From Ophiura sarsii (lineage: Eukaryota; Echinodermata; Ophiuroidea; Amphilepidida; Ophiuridae), in NCBI GenBank assembly GCA_035610835.1, contig CM069456.1:29182788-29246787 (forward strand): 64,000 nucleotides of DNA, read 5' to 3'. Shown here piece after piece: positions 11,754-23,600 of this stretch (its first letter is position 1; each line of letters opens with the position of its first letter). The position numbers and the translations under genes were made by a program. The notes below the pieces were generated by a model that was given only the letters and a program-made list of their open reading frames with translations, made no database searches and was not told the origin of the DNA.

Positions 11754-11996
11754 CTTCAACTGTAATTGTGAAAGAGGCAGTAATCTGGTTTAAAGAAGGA
11801 TCTACAGCTGTATACGTCACTACCGTATTACCGATGGAGAAAGCCGATCCAGAGGACGGGCTTGATGTCAGTGTTACAGCGCCAGAATTATCATTAGCAG
11901 TAGGTTCGGCCCATGTTACAACAGCAGTTGCCAAACCAGTTTCAGCACTTACGGTTGTATCTGATGGCATAGCAGATATGGTAGGCATCTCGTTGT
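11754..11996 (-). CDS. HYR domain exon 6 (most 5' found)
   Basis: 243 bp, phase 1-1. A hybrid of the two subtypes: PTISAMPSD and TGLATAVV at the start (type of exons 2 and 4), but SGAVTLTSS and AVDPSLNQ in the middle (type of exons 3 and 5). Its downstream intron matches that of exon 4. This is consistent with unequal crossing-over or gene conversion inside the array. The next exon upstream that I can recognise is the FTP exon ending at 16409. Confidence 0.87.
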
Positions 11997-12561
11997 CTGT
12001 AAAAAGTCATCAAATGCATATTGAAATATATTCACAGTTGTACATTTATTTATGTCTTATTACATCGTTTAAAATTAAAGGTAATCGTTATTCATTTGTA
12101 ACTTGTAAGTATAAGATATGATCTTCAGTACTTTGCCTTAATCTGGAGGCGATGTTTTACCTATTTCTTGTCTTACGAAAGCCCACAATATGCAGAATGT
12201 CTAGTTTGTATTGATAATATTCCAAAAGAATTGTGGTTGTTCGTCGGCAGTATATCATGACTAAGCTAGTCAACAAAATATTTGATCGAATTGTGCATTA
12301 TGCTTGTATTTTAGTTGCTTTATTGTTAATTGCAATTACTTACATTAAACAGAATATCTTTAAAGTAAAAATACGTAACGAATAATAATACAAATCTCAA
12401 TTCATATAGAACTACAATATCAAATAAAATTACTGATACTTGAAGTTTTAAACTTTGTTTGTGATTGATAATATTCCAAAAGAATTGTGGTTGACAGACT
12501 GATACTTGAAAGAGTAAACTTTGTGTGTATTGATAATAATATTCTATTGTTTTAAGGAATA

Positions 12562-12703
12562 CAGGGCCGTCAGCAGCTTTTGCCCAAGGGGGGTGCGTTT
12601 TCACGATTTTTTACCGGAAGCAGTGGCGTAGCAATTTTTTTTTTTCGTAAAAGGTTGCCCCAAATGTTTTCCAAGTCAGTCACCTCGTGAATTTCACGTA
12701 AGT

Positions 12704-12734
<31 letters not shown>

Positions 12735-12925
12735 GGAGTCAAAAAAATTCGCACGGACACAAAATTTCGCAGTCCAAAAAGCACTGTAGTCAATGTTTTA
12801 TGAGTAGTTTTACTATCATTGAAATTTGAAACTAAGAAAAACGCCATTTTTACCTTTAAAAAAAAAGAAGAGATTTTCAAGGGGGGTGCGTCCGCACCCA
12901 ACGCACCCCCCTTCTGACGGCCCTG
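12562..12925. mobile_element. MITE with CAGGGCCGTCAG ends and internal G-run
   Basis: Terminal CAGGGCCGTCAG is matched by CTGACGGCCCTG, with the adjacent GGGGGGTGCG also mirrored at both ends. GAATA flanks both sides as an apparent 5-bp target duplication. CAGGG ends recall hAT elements, which normally give 8 bp, so the superfamily is uncertain. Inside is a G homopolymer of about 30 bp (about 12703-12733) and a CAGTGGCGTAGC motif that is the typical start of another hAT-type repeat, suggesting nesting. Confidence 0.65.
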
Positions 12926-13089
12926 GAATATTAGATGCAGTAAAGAAATGCTTCAAAATCACTGCTGATTGTATCTTTAAAATCCTCAAGAATTATGAGA
13001 CTGATGGTATTATTGTAAAGCTTTACATAAGTTTGTCAGCACCAATGATACACATTCACTGCATAACAGAATGCATGAATAATAGTACA

Positions 13090-13260
13090 CATTTGGCGCA
13101 TGCGACAAATATTGTTTAAGTGGGACGATGTTAATTTGCATGGATATTAACCTCGCTAGTTACTATTCTGATCTTTCTCTCCGTTTTTGCTCTCAAAATT
13201 ACATCGTTAGTAATTTACGCTGCAATTAAGGCATAAGTACTAGCGAGGTAGCTTACCTCT
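13090..13260 (+). repeat. Dispersed repeat (copies at 42705-42870 and 61340-61515)
   Basis: Shared ordered words: GCATATGCGACAAATA, GGGACGATG, ACCTCGCTAGTTAC, ATCGTTAGTAA and GAGGTAGCTTACCTC. ACCTCGCTAGT and ACTAGCGAGGT form an inner inverted pair at about 13151 and 13240. In the other two locations the same sequence lies inside the right part of a TCGGCCGAG-ended element. Confidence 0.65.
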
Positions 13261-13704
13261 CTAGTTGACCAATGATGAGACATTGGTACTTTTATAGATG
13301 CTATTATTTGCACTCCACAATCAAATGCTATTTAGTGAATAGGGCTGATCATGTAACTTTACAATCACGCTGACAAAATATTTAATCCAACAACTTGAAA
13401 TAGTTATCCCATTAGAAGCGGTCACCACAATTACAAAAATGGACCATCATCGTCCTTATACAGTTTTCGGAAGAGAACTATTATGTGTGTCATTTTAAGT
13501 ATTCATAATTTATTGTAGCGAGGTAGCTTAATCAAGTTTCACTTTTTATTATTTCCATTTTTATTATGAAATCCAAAAATGACTTTGGGTTTATTACTTA
13601 TTTGAGAAGTACTTGGTGAAAATGGCTGTCAACAATTGGTGTATTTTTGACCATGCTGACATATCAACAATGCAATCGGTACGCAATTAGTTAGTCAGTT
13701 TTAA

Positions 13705-14290
13705 ATGTTTACTGAGCATCAATATTTATCAATAATACACCTAACACAAAAATGCCTGACCATGTGCTTCCAAATTAGCTGGTTCACAATTAATAAACGG
13801 TACCAAATATCTGAGATATATATATTTATTGTGAAAATTTCTATGCCATTATTTGACACCACATTCATAAAAAGAAAATCGGAAATGTTTACTGTTATGA
13901 TGTTTTAAGTAACCACACCAAACTAAAAAGCTTGGAACAAATTCTATGTAATTTAGTTGTATCGTATTGTATGGTACAATGTGCGCTATCAAAAGCATTT
14001 AAAGGCAAGTGTCATTGCGTATCACACACTAAACAATGATATCCCATAGGAAAATAATTTGCTATAACTTTTGTCATCAGGTGTGGTTACTTAAAACCTC
14101 ATAACTTTAAATGTATCCACTCATTGTTGTATGAATGGGGTGTCAAATTACGGGGAGGAATTTTAATCAATTAAAATAAATCTCAGATTTTCGGTAACGT
14201 TGAAATAGCTAATATGAAAGCTCCAACTCAGACACTTTTTGTTTTAGGTGTATACTGCTTATCGATATGTGAATTATGTGAATTACAACA
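13705..14290. repeat. Large foldback: ~210-bp inverted arms around a ~157-bp spacer
   Basis: The left arm (about 13705-13922) and the inverted right arm (about 14080-14290) share TTTTAAGTAACCACACC, AATTTGACACC.CATTCATA, ATCTGAGAT and ATACACCTAA in order. They are diverged but collinear. A related half-copy lies at 48770-48900 and 60600-60720. Probably a non-autonomous foldback transposon. Confidence 0.65.
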
Positions 14291-14601
14291 AAAAAAGGCG
14301 GGCCAGTCAGTCATCCGACTTCCTCTAGGCGTAAGCCAATGAATTGTCTTAACACTAACGGATGTCCATCTTTTTTTCTTTCTTTTTTATTATCCTGTTT
14401 TTCTTTTTTCACACTATCCATATATGTTCAATACAAAGTATAAAATAGATCACATTTCTACATAATGTTATTAGTCCAATACAGAAGATAATGAGCATTA
14501 AATAAATGTTATAACACGGTAATTTGCTGATATATAGTACACACCCCGTAATGGTTAGAGAGAATTCCATTTTTTTGTTAAAACTCGCAATGTTCCCGTT
14601 T

Positions 14602-15035
14602 TTTACGGCGATATATTTTTCAAGGGAGAAGAACCGCTTTTGCCTCCTTTATTTTATTCAATTTTACTTTATTCAAACAATTAGATAAAAGACACTTGGC
14701 GAGTTATGATTCAATTGATTTTGAGCTGGTCTCACTTTGTCCTTGTGCCTTATTTTTATTTGTTTTGCCCTTGATTTTCGTTTGACGTTTTGTGCTTCTT
14801 TCATGCGTTACATTTGTTGTTTTTTCTGCCATTCTATGCTTTTCAAAGCTTTTTGGGCTATCCTTGGTACTTTTGCTCATATTTTATTATGTACGTCTAT
14901 ATGTTTTTCATATTGCTTGGTGCAATTTAATTATGTGCAATATTTTACGGCGATATATTTTTCAAGGGAGAAGAACCGCTTTTGCCTCCTTTAGTTTATT
15001 CAATTTTACTTTATTCAAACAATTAGATAAAAGAC
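14602..15035 (+). repeat. Direct 92-bp duplication
   Basis: Sequence 14602-14693 recurs at 14944-15035 almost unchanged (TTTACGGCGATATATTTTTC, AGGGAGAAGAACCGC, AATTAGATAAAAGAC). The two copies are separated by 250 bp of T-rich DNA. No function is seen. Confidence 0.8.
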
Positions 15036-15064
15036 TTTATTTGCAATATTTTATGTGCAATATT

Positions 15065-16200
15065 TTATGTTTGTATTTTAGTTGTTTCTCTATATGATGT
15101 TTGAGTACCTAATAAAATTAAATCCTCCCGGAACAAAGCGAAAAATGGTAGCCCCTCTTTCATTTTCATCTTGTATATATAAAAGCGACATAGTAGAAAG
15201 ATGACATTGAAAGCACTCATGTTATGGTTGGCTAGCCCAAATAGTTGAATCTGTCTATCCATAATGATGGTGATATTTGTTTTTTCCTTAATCCATTTAT
15301 TTTATAACATTTGAGTCTTTCCGCCTTTTTTTTCTAAAAAAGAGTTTACGTCTAAAATTCTTTGAGTCAGGCGAAATTGGTACCATCTTAATTTTTTATC
15401 GATGGTATATTGAATAGTAAAAGAAAAATCCCGACCATTTTTTTTTTTTTTTGCTTTCCCATTTATCTATACATTTTCATTTGACCTCTTTAGACGAGAT
15501 TAGAGAATCATATAACCTTCTTGAACCTTTGATGTCGAGCGTTATAAATTTAAAGTTATACGGCTTGAAAGGACGTTGAGCCTGTTTGTTATTGTTCTTT
15601 ATGAAATGATTTTTTAGGGCATTTATAAGTGCCCCATATTCCAAGAAATTTGTTCTAATGTTCGATTTTCGTCTAAATAGAGAAAAGTACCATTTTCCTT
15701 GATCAGATCATTTACAAATTGAACCCCATTTTTTACCCAATGACCGTAATATATTTTTGTTTGCCAACCCAAATATCATCGTTATACCATAAGACCCTTT
15801 CCATGAATTCAATTTTGTTTGTAGATTGGCGGCTTTCAACAACCTTACTCCATGTCATATACGTCTTTTGACTCTTTAAAAAAGATTGATACATCAGAAG
15901 AACCCCTCCAAGATCTAGTAGATGATTAGTTTTTGCCAGTTTGTAAAAAAGGTTAATCCACTCTACCATTCCCCCGAATTACAAAGTCTTCGGATTCATG
16001 TACCTTTCAGGGCATAGATGTAAGATTGGATATCCACCATCCGTAAACCACCGTTTTCATAATTCTGAATCATTTGATTTCTCGTTACCCTATCTACACC
16101 TTACCAGATAAACGTATATAATAATTCTGCTCAGTTTCTTGATAAATTCTTCAGGAGGATCAGGTAAAGTTAAAATTAAGAAGGAGGGTTTGGATAACAA
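15065..16200 (-). pseudogene. Degraded L1/Tx1-like LINE, reverse transcriptase C-terminal part
   Basis: Minus-strand fragments in the right order but in different frames: LPDPPEEFIKKLSRII near 16170; NYENGGLRMVDIQSY near 16050; VEWINLFYKLAKTNHLLDLG (about 15910-15969); RVLWYNDDIWVGKQKYI (about 15740-15790); and LCRFYIYKMKMKEGLPFFAL near 15130-15190. This order and these motifs match the region downstream of the polymerase core in L1/Tx1-type LINEs, as in the better preserved element at 39965-41999. Many stops and shifts; dead. A second copy of the same relic lies at 58021-58680 and only its start is kept at 46657-46865, because the relic was carried along in the segmental duplications. Confidence 0.65.
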
Positions 16201-16408
16201 AAGAGATTTTGTTATGGTTATTTAACCAAGTACTGTAATGTTTCTTCTTGACGCTTGATAAATTAGTTTTCTTATAGATTCCATGACATGTTCACAATTC
16301 AAATTTACCATACTCTCAACATTAATACTTGAGAATACAATTCCGAGAGCTTCAAAATTGTCCATCTTGATCTGTTAAATGAAGCAGATTAAAGAAATAG
16401 TGACATAC

Positions 16409-16627
16409 CTTGTGTGCATACACCGAAGAATGCTTTAACTTCACACAGAGTTAGAAATTCGTTGCCAGGCAAATTAACACTCAAGTATCGGCCAGCAAGG
16501 TTGCACGTCACCTGGATGTCTTGACTCTCAGCAATCTGGCCAGCGGACACTACACTTGAACACGCTGGATTATTCAACACGCTTGCGTCATTTCCTATGC
16601 GTACCACTGCGCCCTGAAGGCGTCCGT
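16409..16627 (-). CDS. FTP (fucolectin/tachylectin-4/pentraxin-1) domain, exon B, copy 1
   Basis: A 219-bp exon, phase 1-1, with an acceptor ending AATAG and donor GTATGT. It encodes the C-terminal two thirds of the FTP fold: RLQGAVVRIGND, the LNNPACSSV cysteine, DIQVTCNLAGRYLSVNLPG (the GRYLSV strand is a family hallmark) and FLTLCEVKAFFGVC. Compared with copies 2 and 3, three of the four nucleotide differences I noted are synonymous; the fourth changes the codon before RLQG from E to G. Its partner exon A is at 38193-38282, so the intron between them is about 21.6 kb, against 0.5 kb in the other copies, because of the satellite-bearing insertion. Confidence 0.85.
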
Positions 16628-17470
16628 CTATTTGATAATGAACAATGTTTATAAGTTAAGTTTGTTATTTAACAGTTTGTTTTTGTATTTCATTGTTTTA
16701 TTTTATTTTTCAAGCAAGGGGTTGGGATGTGGGAGTGTGGGGATGGCTTTTGTATTGTTGTGTGTTGGTGTACTTATTTAAGAGTGTGTGTTTGAAGGTT
16801 TTGTTTGGGGGGGCGTCATTTTAAAAGTGTAAAACCAAATTATAGTAACATCTCAAATCTGAAAAATATAGGCCAGTTGGGTAGGATTTTTCTTCTTGGT
16901 GTAAATGTACAATCTGAACTAGAATTAACACTTTTGCAATCAAATCTGTATTTATATTTTTAACTCGATAGAATCACGTTCTCTAGTAAATTTGCCAGTT
17001 TCAATCGGTTCCATAATTCTATCCAAACACTGAAAAAATATCAATTTAGTTATATTATTGATTAATGGGGATTAACGGAGGCGACTGCGAGTTAAGCCTA
17101 TTTAAAACAACCGCTGGACACCGTTTCTCGCGCATGCGCTTTGATGTGTTCTTCATGATCCTATTCTATCGTTTCTTCGGCAGCAGCGAAACAATTTTCG
17201 AGTTGAACTCCACGGGTTTCTAGCTCTTAATCACCTACGGACAACTTTGTCCGTACCACAGTGGCAAGCCTACAAGTTCCGAGAGCAAACTGACACACCT
17301 TTTAACCACTGGAGACGTCAAAGAAGCCTGAAAAGCCAATTTTAAGATAAGTTATAGTTCTGTAGGGCTGGTTAGCCTATGCATGTTACAATACATGCAT
17401 TGTACATGTGCGCGCGGCACAACGGCTTTGTGAGATGTGTGTTGCGTCCATTAAGGTGCGATATTACATT

Positions 17471-19989
17471 TAGCTGCATTAGAAACCTAATAGCCACCAA
17501 TAGCCTCAGCTATTGCGGATACTAGCTAATGGTACTTGTAGCTGATATTGGATGATATTAGGTAATAAAGGGGGATATTAGATATTAGCTATAGGTAATA
17601 AGATATAAGCTACTACAATTAACCCGTTAATGCCGTAGCTATTATCAGCTATAGCTAGCTAATATGGTATATTAGTATAGTACTCAAATACATCTAATAT
17701 CAGCTATTATATATTAGCTATAGCTATAAGATATTAGCTATTACAATGTGCTTATTGTATTAGCTAATATCAGCTACAAACCTACCTATAGCTGATACTA
17801 GCTATTACAACATTCTATTATCACAATCATATAAGCTATTGCCTTCTAATATAAGCTGATATCGGCTAACTAGAGCGCTAGCTAATATAAGCTACTACCC
17901 GCTAATGCGATATGATAGTTCGATTTCTTCTTTATTGTAAACATAGATATACCAGCTATTAGCTATTAGAACAATCTAATATACGCTATTGGAAGCTAAT
18001 ATAAGCTATTGGTAGCTAATATCAGCTATTGATAGCTAATATCGGGTTATGCGCTAATAGTTAGATTTTATTTTATTATAAACCTAGCTATAGCTGATAT
18101 AAGCTATTACAACAATCTATTATAAGCTACGGGTAGCTAATATAAGCTATTGGTAGCCAATATAAGCTATTGGTAGCCAATATAAGCTATCGATACCTAA
18201 TATTGGCTAATAGGATAATGGTACATAGATTCTTACTTTATTCTAAATCTAGCTATAGCTGATATTAGCTATTACAACCTTCTATTATAACAATCATATA
18301 AGCTATTGCTATCTAATATAAGCTGATATCGGCTAACTAGAGCGCTAGCTAATATAAGCTACTACCCGCTAATGCGATATGAAAGTTCGATTTCTTCTTT
18401 ATTGTAAACATAGATATACCAGCTATTAGCTATTACAACAATCTAATATACGCTATTGGAAGCTAATATAAGCTATTGGTAGCTAATATCAGCTATTGAT
18501 AGCTAATATCGGGTTATGCGCTAATAGTTAGATTTTTATTTTATTATAAACCTAGCTATAGCTGATATAAGCTATTACAACAATCTATTATAAGCTACGG
18601 GTAGCTAATATAAGCTATTGGTAGCCAATATAAGCTATTGGTAGCCAATATAAGCTATCGATACCTAATATTGGCTAATAGGATAATGGTACATAGATTC
18701 TTACTTTATTCTAAATCTAGCTATAGCTGATATTAGCTATTACAACCTTCTATTATAACAATCATATAAGCTATTGCTATCTAATATAAGCTGATATCGG
18801 CTAACTAGAGCGCTAGCTAATATAAGCTACTACCCGCTAATGCGATATGAAAGTTCGATTTCTTCTTTATTGTAAACATAGATATACCAGCTATTAGCTA
18901 TTACAACAATCTAATATACGCTATTGGAAGCTAATATAAGCTATTGGTAGCTAATATCAGCTATTGATAGCTAATATCGGGTTATGCGCTAATAGTTAGA
19001 TTTTATTTTATTATAAACCTAGCTATAGCTGATATAAGCTATTACAACAATCTATTATAAGCTACGGGTAGCTAATATAAGCTATTGGTAGCCAATATAA
19101 GCTATTGGTAGCCAATATAAGCTATCGATACCTAATATTGGCTAATAGGATAATGGTACATAGATTCTTACTTTATTCTAAATCTAGCTATAGCTGATAT
19201 TAGCTATTACAACCTTCTATTATAACAATCATATAAGCTATTGCTATCTACTATAAGCTGATATCGGCTAACTAGAGCGCTAGCTAATATAAGCTACTAC
19301 CCGCTAATGCGATATGATAGTTCGATTTCTTCTTTATTGTAAACATAGATATACCAGCTATTAGCTATTACAACAATCTAATATACGCTATTGGAAGCTA
19401 ATATAAGCTATTGGTAGCTAATATCAGCTATTGGTAGCTAATATCAGCTATTGATAGCTAATATCTGGTTATGCGCTAATAGTTAGATTTTTATTTTATT
19501 ATAAACCTAGCTATAGCTGATATAAGCTATTACAACAATCTATTATAAGCTACGGGTAGCTAATACAAGCTATTGGTAGCCAATATAAGCTATATCGATA
19601 CCTACTATTGGCTAATAGGATAATGGTACATAGATTCTTACTTTATTCTAAATCTAGCTATAGCTGATATTAGCTATTACAACCTTCTATTATAACAATC
19701 ATATAAGCTATTGCTATCTAACATAAGCTGATATCGGCTTAATAGAGCGCTAGCTAATATAGCTAATATTCGCTAATATGGTAGTTCGATTTCTTCTTTA
19801 TTCTAGATATAGATATACCAGCTATTAGCTATTACAACAATCTAATAATACGCTATTGGTAGCTTATATAAGCTATTGGTAGCTAATGTCAGCTATTGAT
19901 AGCTAATATCGGGTTATGCGCTAATGGTAGTTATATTTTTACTTTATTATAAACCTAGCTATAGCTGATATTAGCTATTACAACAATAT
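17471..19989 (+). repeat. Satellite A: 467-bp higher-order unit built from GCTA-rich subrepeats
   Basis: Landmark GCGATATGA recurs at 17907, 18374, 18842 and 19309, giving a 467-468-bp period over about five copies, the last diverged. Within each unit, shorter ~20-bp subrepeats of the type AAGCTATTGGTAGCTAATAT recur many times, interrupted by a TCGATTTCTTCTTTATT spacer. Neighbouring units are nearly identical. Confidence 0.92.
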
Positions 19990-20081
19990 ATTATAAGATA
20001 AAACATTAACTTGATCGTTTCCCAAACACATCAAGGGTCGTTCTTAAAAAAGCCAATAAAATGTAAAAATGTAAACACCTT

Positions 20082-20328
20082 TTAACGCTTTCCACGCGGC
20101 TATTATTTTTACCATACACAAAAGAGATTTTTCAGAAACCTTTCATAATTGTCAAAGTCTATCTCAAAGATTACTGACCAAACACAAGGCATGTTTGTAC
20201 TTATTTCAATGCATTTCTCACGGTGATTCCAAATATGGTAATGAAATACAACAATTTTGACCTTTTTGAAACATTTTGTGAAATTTTGGAATGTCGTCTG
20301 CAGCTGCCTGTCGCGTGGAAAGTGTTAA
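20082..20328. mobile_element. TTAA-ended MITE between the two satellites
   Basis: Ends TTAACGCTTTCCACGCGGC and, inverted, TTAACACTTTCCACGCG. Related sequence, inverted relative to this copy, begins at 39060, 48404 and 60202 (CACGCGGCAGGCAGCTGCAG) and a partial copy lies at 20566-20655. TTAA at both borders resembles piggyBac- or Kolobok-type targets. No coding capacity. Confidence 0.7.
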
Positions 20329-20649
20329 GGTGGTTACATTTGATATAACTTTGGTGTAGGAAGCCAATGACGTTTAAACCGGTATTAAAAGCATGTTAAG
20401 AGTTTAAACATCACATTGTTGGTGTTTTTAACTTGGTGTTAGAAGCCATAGAAATTTAAACCCTTATTAACCTTTAAAACATCAAATCGATCCCGGAACA
20501 CACGATTGGTCGTTCTTTAAAACGTGTAGGTGTAGAAAGCCAATAAAAGTTAAAATTCTTAATATGCATGATAACACTTTCTACGCGGCCATAATTTACC
20601 ATAATTATTATCGAACAACAGATTTTTCGGAAACCTTTCGTAACAGTTT
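20329..20649 (+). other. Spacer between satellite A and satellite B
   Basis: Non-satellite DNA with three degenerate ~50-bp repeats around GGTGTAGGAAGCCAATGA, GGTGTTAGAAGCCATAGAAA and GGTGTAGAAAGCCAATAAAA, each followed by a T/A-rich GTTTAAA or GTTAAAA. A partial MITE copy occupies 20566-20649. No coding signal. Confidence 0.6.
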
Positions 20650-23600
20650 TCAATGAGGAAAAAATATAAAATAAAGATAGCCCATTAGCAGATAGGTGTA
20701 GCTGATATAAGCTAAGGGGTTGTGATAGCTGATAGCCGCAATAGCTAAGTTTTCAATGAGGGAAAAAATATATAATAAAGATAGGCCTAGCCCATTAGCA
20801 GATAGGGGTAGCTAATATAGTGATAGCTGATAGCTCAATAGCTACGTTTTCGAGTGAAAAAAATATAAAATAAAGATATCCCATTAGCAGATAGGGGTAG
20901 CTAATATAAGCTAACGGGTTGTGATAGCTGATAGCTCAATAGCTAAGTTTTCGAGAAAAAAATAAAAAATAAAAATAGCCTATTAGCAGATAGGGGTAGC
21001 TAATATAAGCTAGCGGGTTGAGATAGCTGATAGCTCAATAGCTACGTTTTAGAGGGGAAAATATAAAATAAAGATAGCCCATTAGCAGATAGGGGTAGCT
21101 AATATAAGCTAACGGATTGTGATAGCTGATAGCTCAATCGCTAAGTTTTCGAGGGAAAAAAATATAAAATAAAGATAGCCCATTAGCAGATAGGGATAGC
21201 TAATATAAGCTAACGGGTTGTGATAGCTGATAGCTCAATAGCTACAGTTTTCGAGGGACAAAATATAAAATAAAGATAGCCCATTAGCAGATAGGGGTAG
21301 CTAATATAAGCTAACGGGTTGTGATAGCTGATAGCTCAATAGCTACGTTTTCCAGGGGGAAAAAATATAAAATAAAGATAGCCCATTAGCAGATAGGGGT
21401 AACTAATATAAGCTAACGGGTTGTGATAGCTGATAGCTCAATAGCTACGTTTTCCAGGGGAAAAAATATAAAATCAAGATAGCCCATTAGCAGATAGGGG
21501 TAGCTAATATAAGCTAACGGGTTGTGATAGCTGATAGCTCAATAGCTACGTTTTCCAGGGAAAAAATAAAATAAAATAAAGATAGCCCATTAGCAGATAG
21601 GGTAGCTAATATAAGCTAACGCGTTGTGATAGCTGATAGCTCAATAGCTACGATTTCCAGGGGAAAAAAATATAAAATCAAGATAGCCCATTAGCAGATA
21701 GGGGTAGCTAATATAAGCTAACGGGTTGTGATAGCTGATAGCTCAATAGCTACGATTTCCAGGGGGGAAAAAATATAAAATCAAGATAGCCCATTAGCAG
21801 ATAGGGGTAGCTAATATAAGCTAACGGGTTGTGATAGCTGATAGCTCAATAGCTACGATTTCCAGGGGAAAAATAAAATAAAATAAAGATAGCCCATTAG
21901 CAGATAGGGGTAGCTAATATAAGCTAACGGGTTGTGATAGCTGATAGCTCAATAGCTACGTTTTCCAGGGGGAAAAAATATAAAATCAAGATAGCCCATT
22001 AGCAGATAGGGGTAGCTAATATAAGCTAACGCGTTGTGATAGCTGATAGCTCAATAGCTACGATTTCCAGGGGCAAAAAAATATAAAATCAAGATAGCCC
22101 ATTAGCAGATAGGGGTAGCTTATATAAGCTAACGCGTTGTGATAGCTGATAGCTCAATAGCTACGATTTCCAGGGGGAAAAAAATATAAAATCAAGATAA
22201 TAGCCCATTAGCAGATAGGGGTAGCTAATATAAGCTAACGGGTTGTGATAGCTGATAGCTCAATAGCTACAGTTTTCGAGGGACAAAATATAAAATAAAG
22301 ATAGCCCATTAGCAGATAGGGGTAGCTAATATAAGCTAACGGGTTGTGATAGCTGATAGCTCAATAGCTACGTTTTCCAGGGGGAAAAAATATAAAATAA
22401 AGATAGCCCATTAGCAGATAGGGGTAACTAATATAAGCTAACGGGTTGTGATAGCTGATAGCTCAATAGCTACGTTTTCCAGGGGGAAAAATATAAAATC
22501 AAGATAGCCCATTAGCAGATAGGGGTAGCTAATATAAGCTAACGCGTTGTGATAGCTGATAGCTCAATAGCTACGATTTCCAGGGAAAAAATAAAATAAA
22601 ATCAAGATAGCCCATTAGCAGATAGGGGTAGCTAATATAAGCTAACGGGTTGTGATAGCTGATAGCTCAATAGCTACGATTTCCAGGGGAAAAAATAAAA
22701 TAAAATCAAGATAGCCCATTAGCAGATAGGGGTAGCTAATATAAGCTAACGGGTTGTGATAGCTGATAGCTCAATAGCTACGTTTTCCAGGGGAAAAAAA
22801 TAAAATCAAGATAGCCCATTAGCAGATAGGGGTATATAATATAAGCTAACGCGTTGTGATAGCTGATAGCTCAATAGCTACGATTTCGAGGGGAAAATAT
22901 AAAATCAAGATAGCCCATTAGCAGATAGGGGTAGCTAATATAAGCTAACGGGTTGTGATAGCTGATAGCTCAATAGCTACGTTTTCCAGGGGAAAAAAAT
23001 ATAAAATAAAGATAGCCCATTAGCAGATAGGGGTAGCTAATATAAGCTAACGGGTTGTGATAGCTGATAGCTCAATAGCTACGTTTTCCAGGGAAAAAAT
23101 AAAATAAAATCAAGATAGCCCATTAGCAGATAGGGGTAGCTAATATAAGCTAACGCGTTGTGATAGCTGATAGCTCAATAGCTACGATTTCCAGGGGAAA
23201 AAAATATAAAATCAAGATAGCCCATTAGCAGATAGGGGTAGCTAATATAAGCTAACGGGTTGTGATAGCTGATAGCTCAATTGCTACGTTTTCCAGGGAA
23301 AAAATAAAATAAAATCAAGATAGCCCATTAGCAGATAGGGGTAGCTAATATAAGCTAACGCGTTGTGATAGCTGATAGCTCAATAGCTACGATTTCCAGG
23401 GGAAAAAAATATAAAATCAAGATAGCCCATTAGCAGATAGGGGTAGCTAATATAAGCTAACGCGTTGTGATAGCTGAAAGCTCAATAGCTACGATTTCCA
23501 GGGGAAAAAAATATAAAATCAAGATAGCCCATTAGCAGATAGGGGTAGCTAATATAAGCTAACGGGTTGTGATAGCTGATAGCTCAATAGCTACGTTTTC

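Larger units (their letters stand above)
11997..16408. other. Intron between the HYR array and the first FTP exon
   Basis: About 4.4 kb with no exon recognised. It holds the MITE at 12562-12925, a foldback at 13705-14290, a 92-bp direct repeat at 14602/14944, a dispersed repeat at 13090-13260 and a LINE relic at 15065-16200. Words around 12425-12520 (GATACTTGAAG, TATTGATAATATTCC) also occur in the introns near 7880-7930 and 8840-8880, so this intronic repeat predates the HYR expansion. Confidence 0.55.

Noticed and set aside
9049..12121. A series of 107-146-codon plus-strand open frames repeated across the HYR region
   Set aside because: They are exactly antisense to the six HYR exons and repeat only because the exons do. 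The minus strand has the domain motifs and splice sites.
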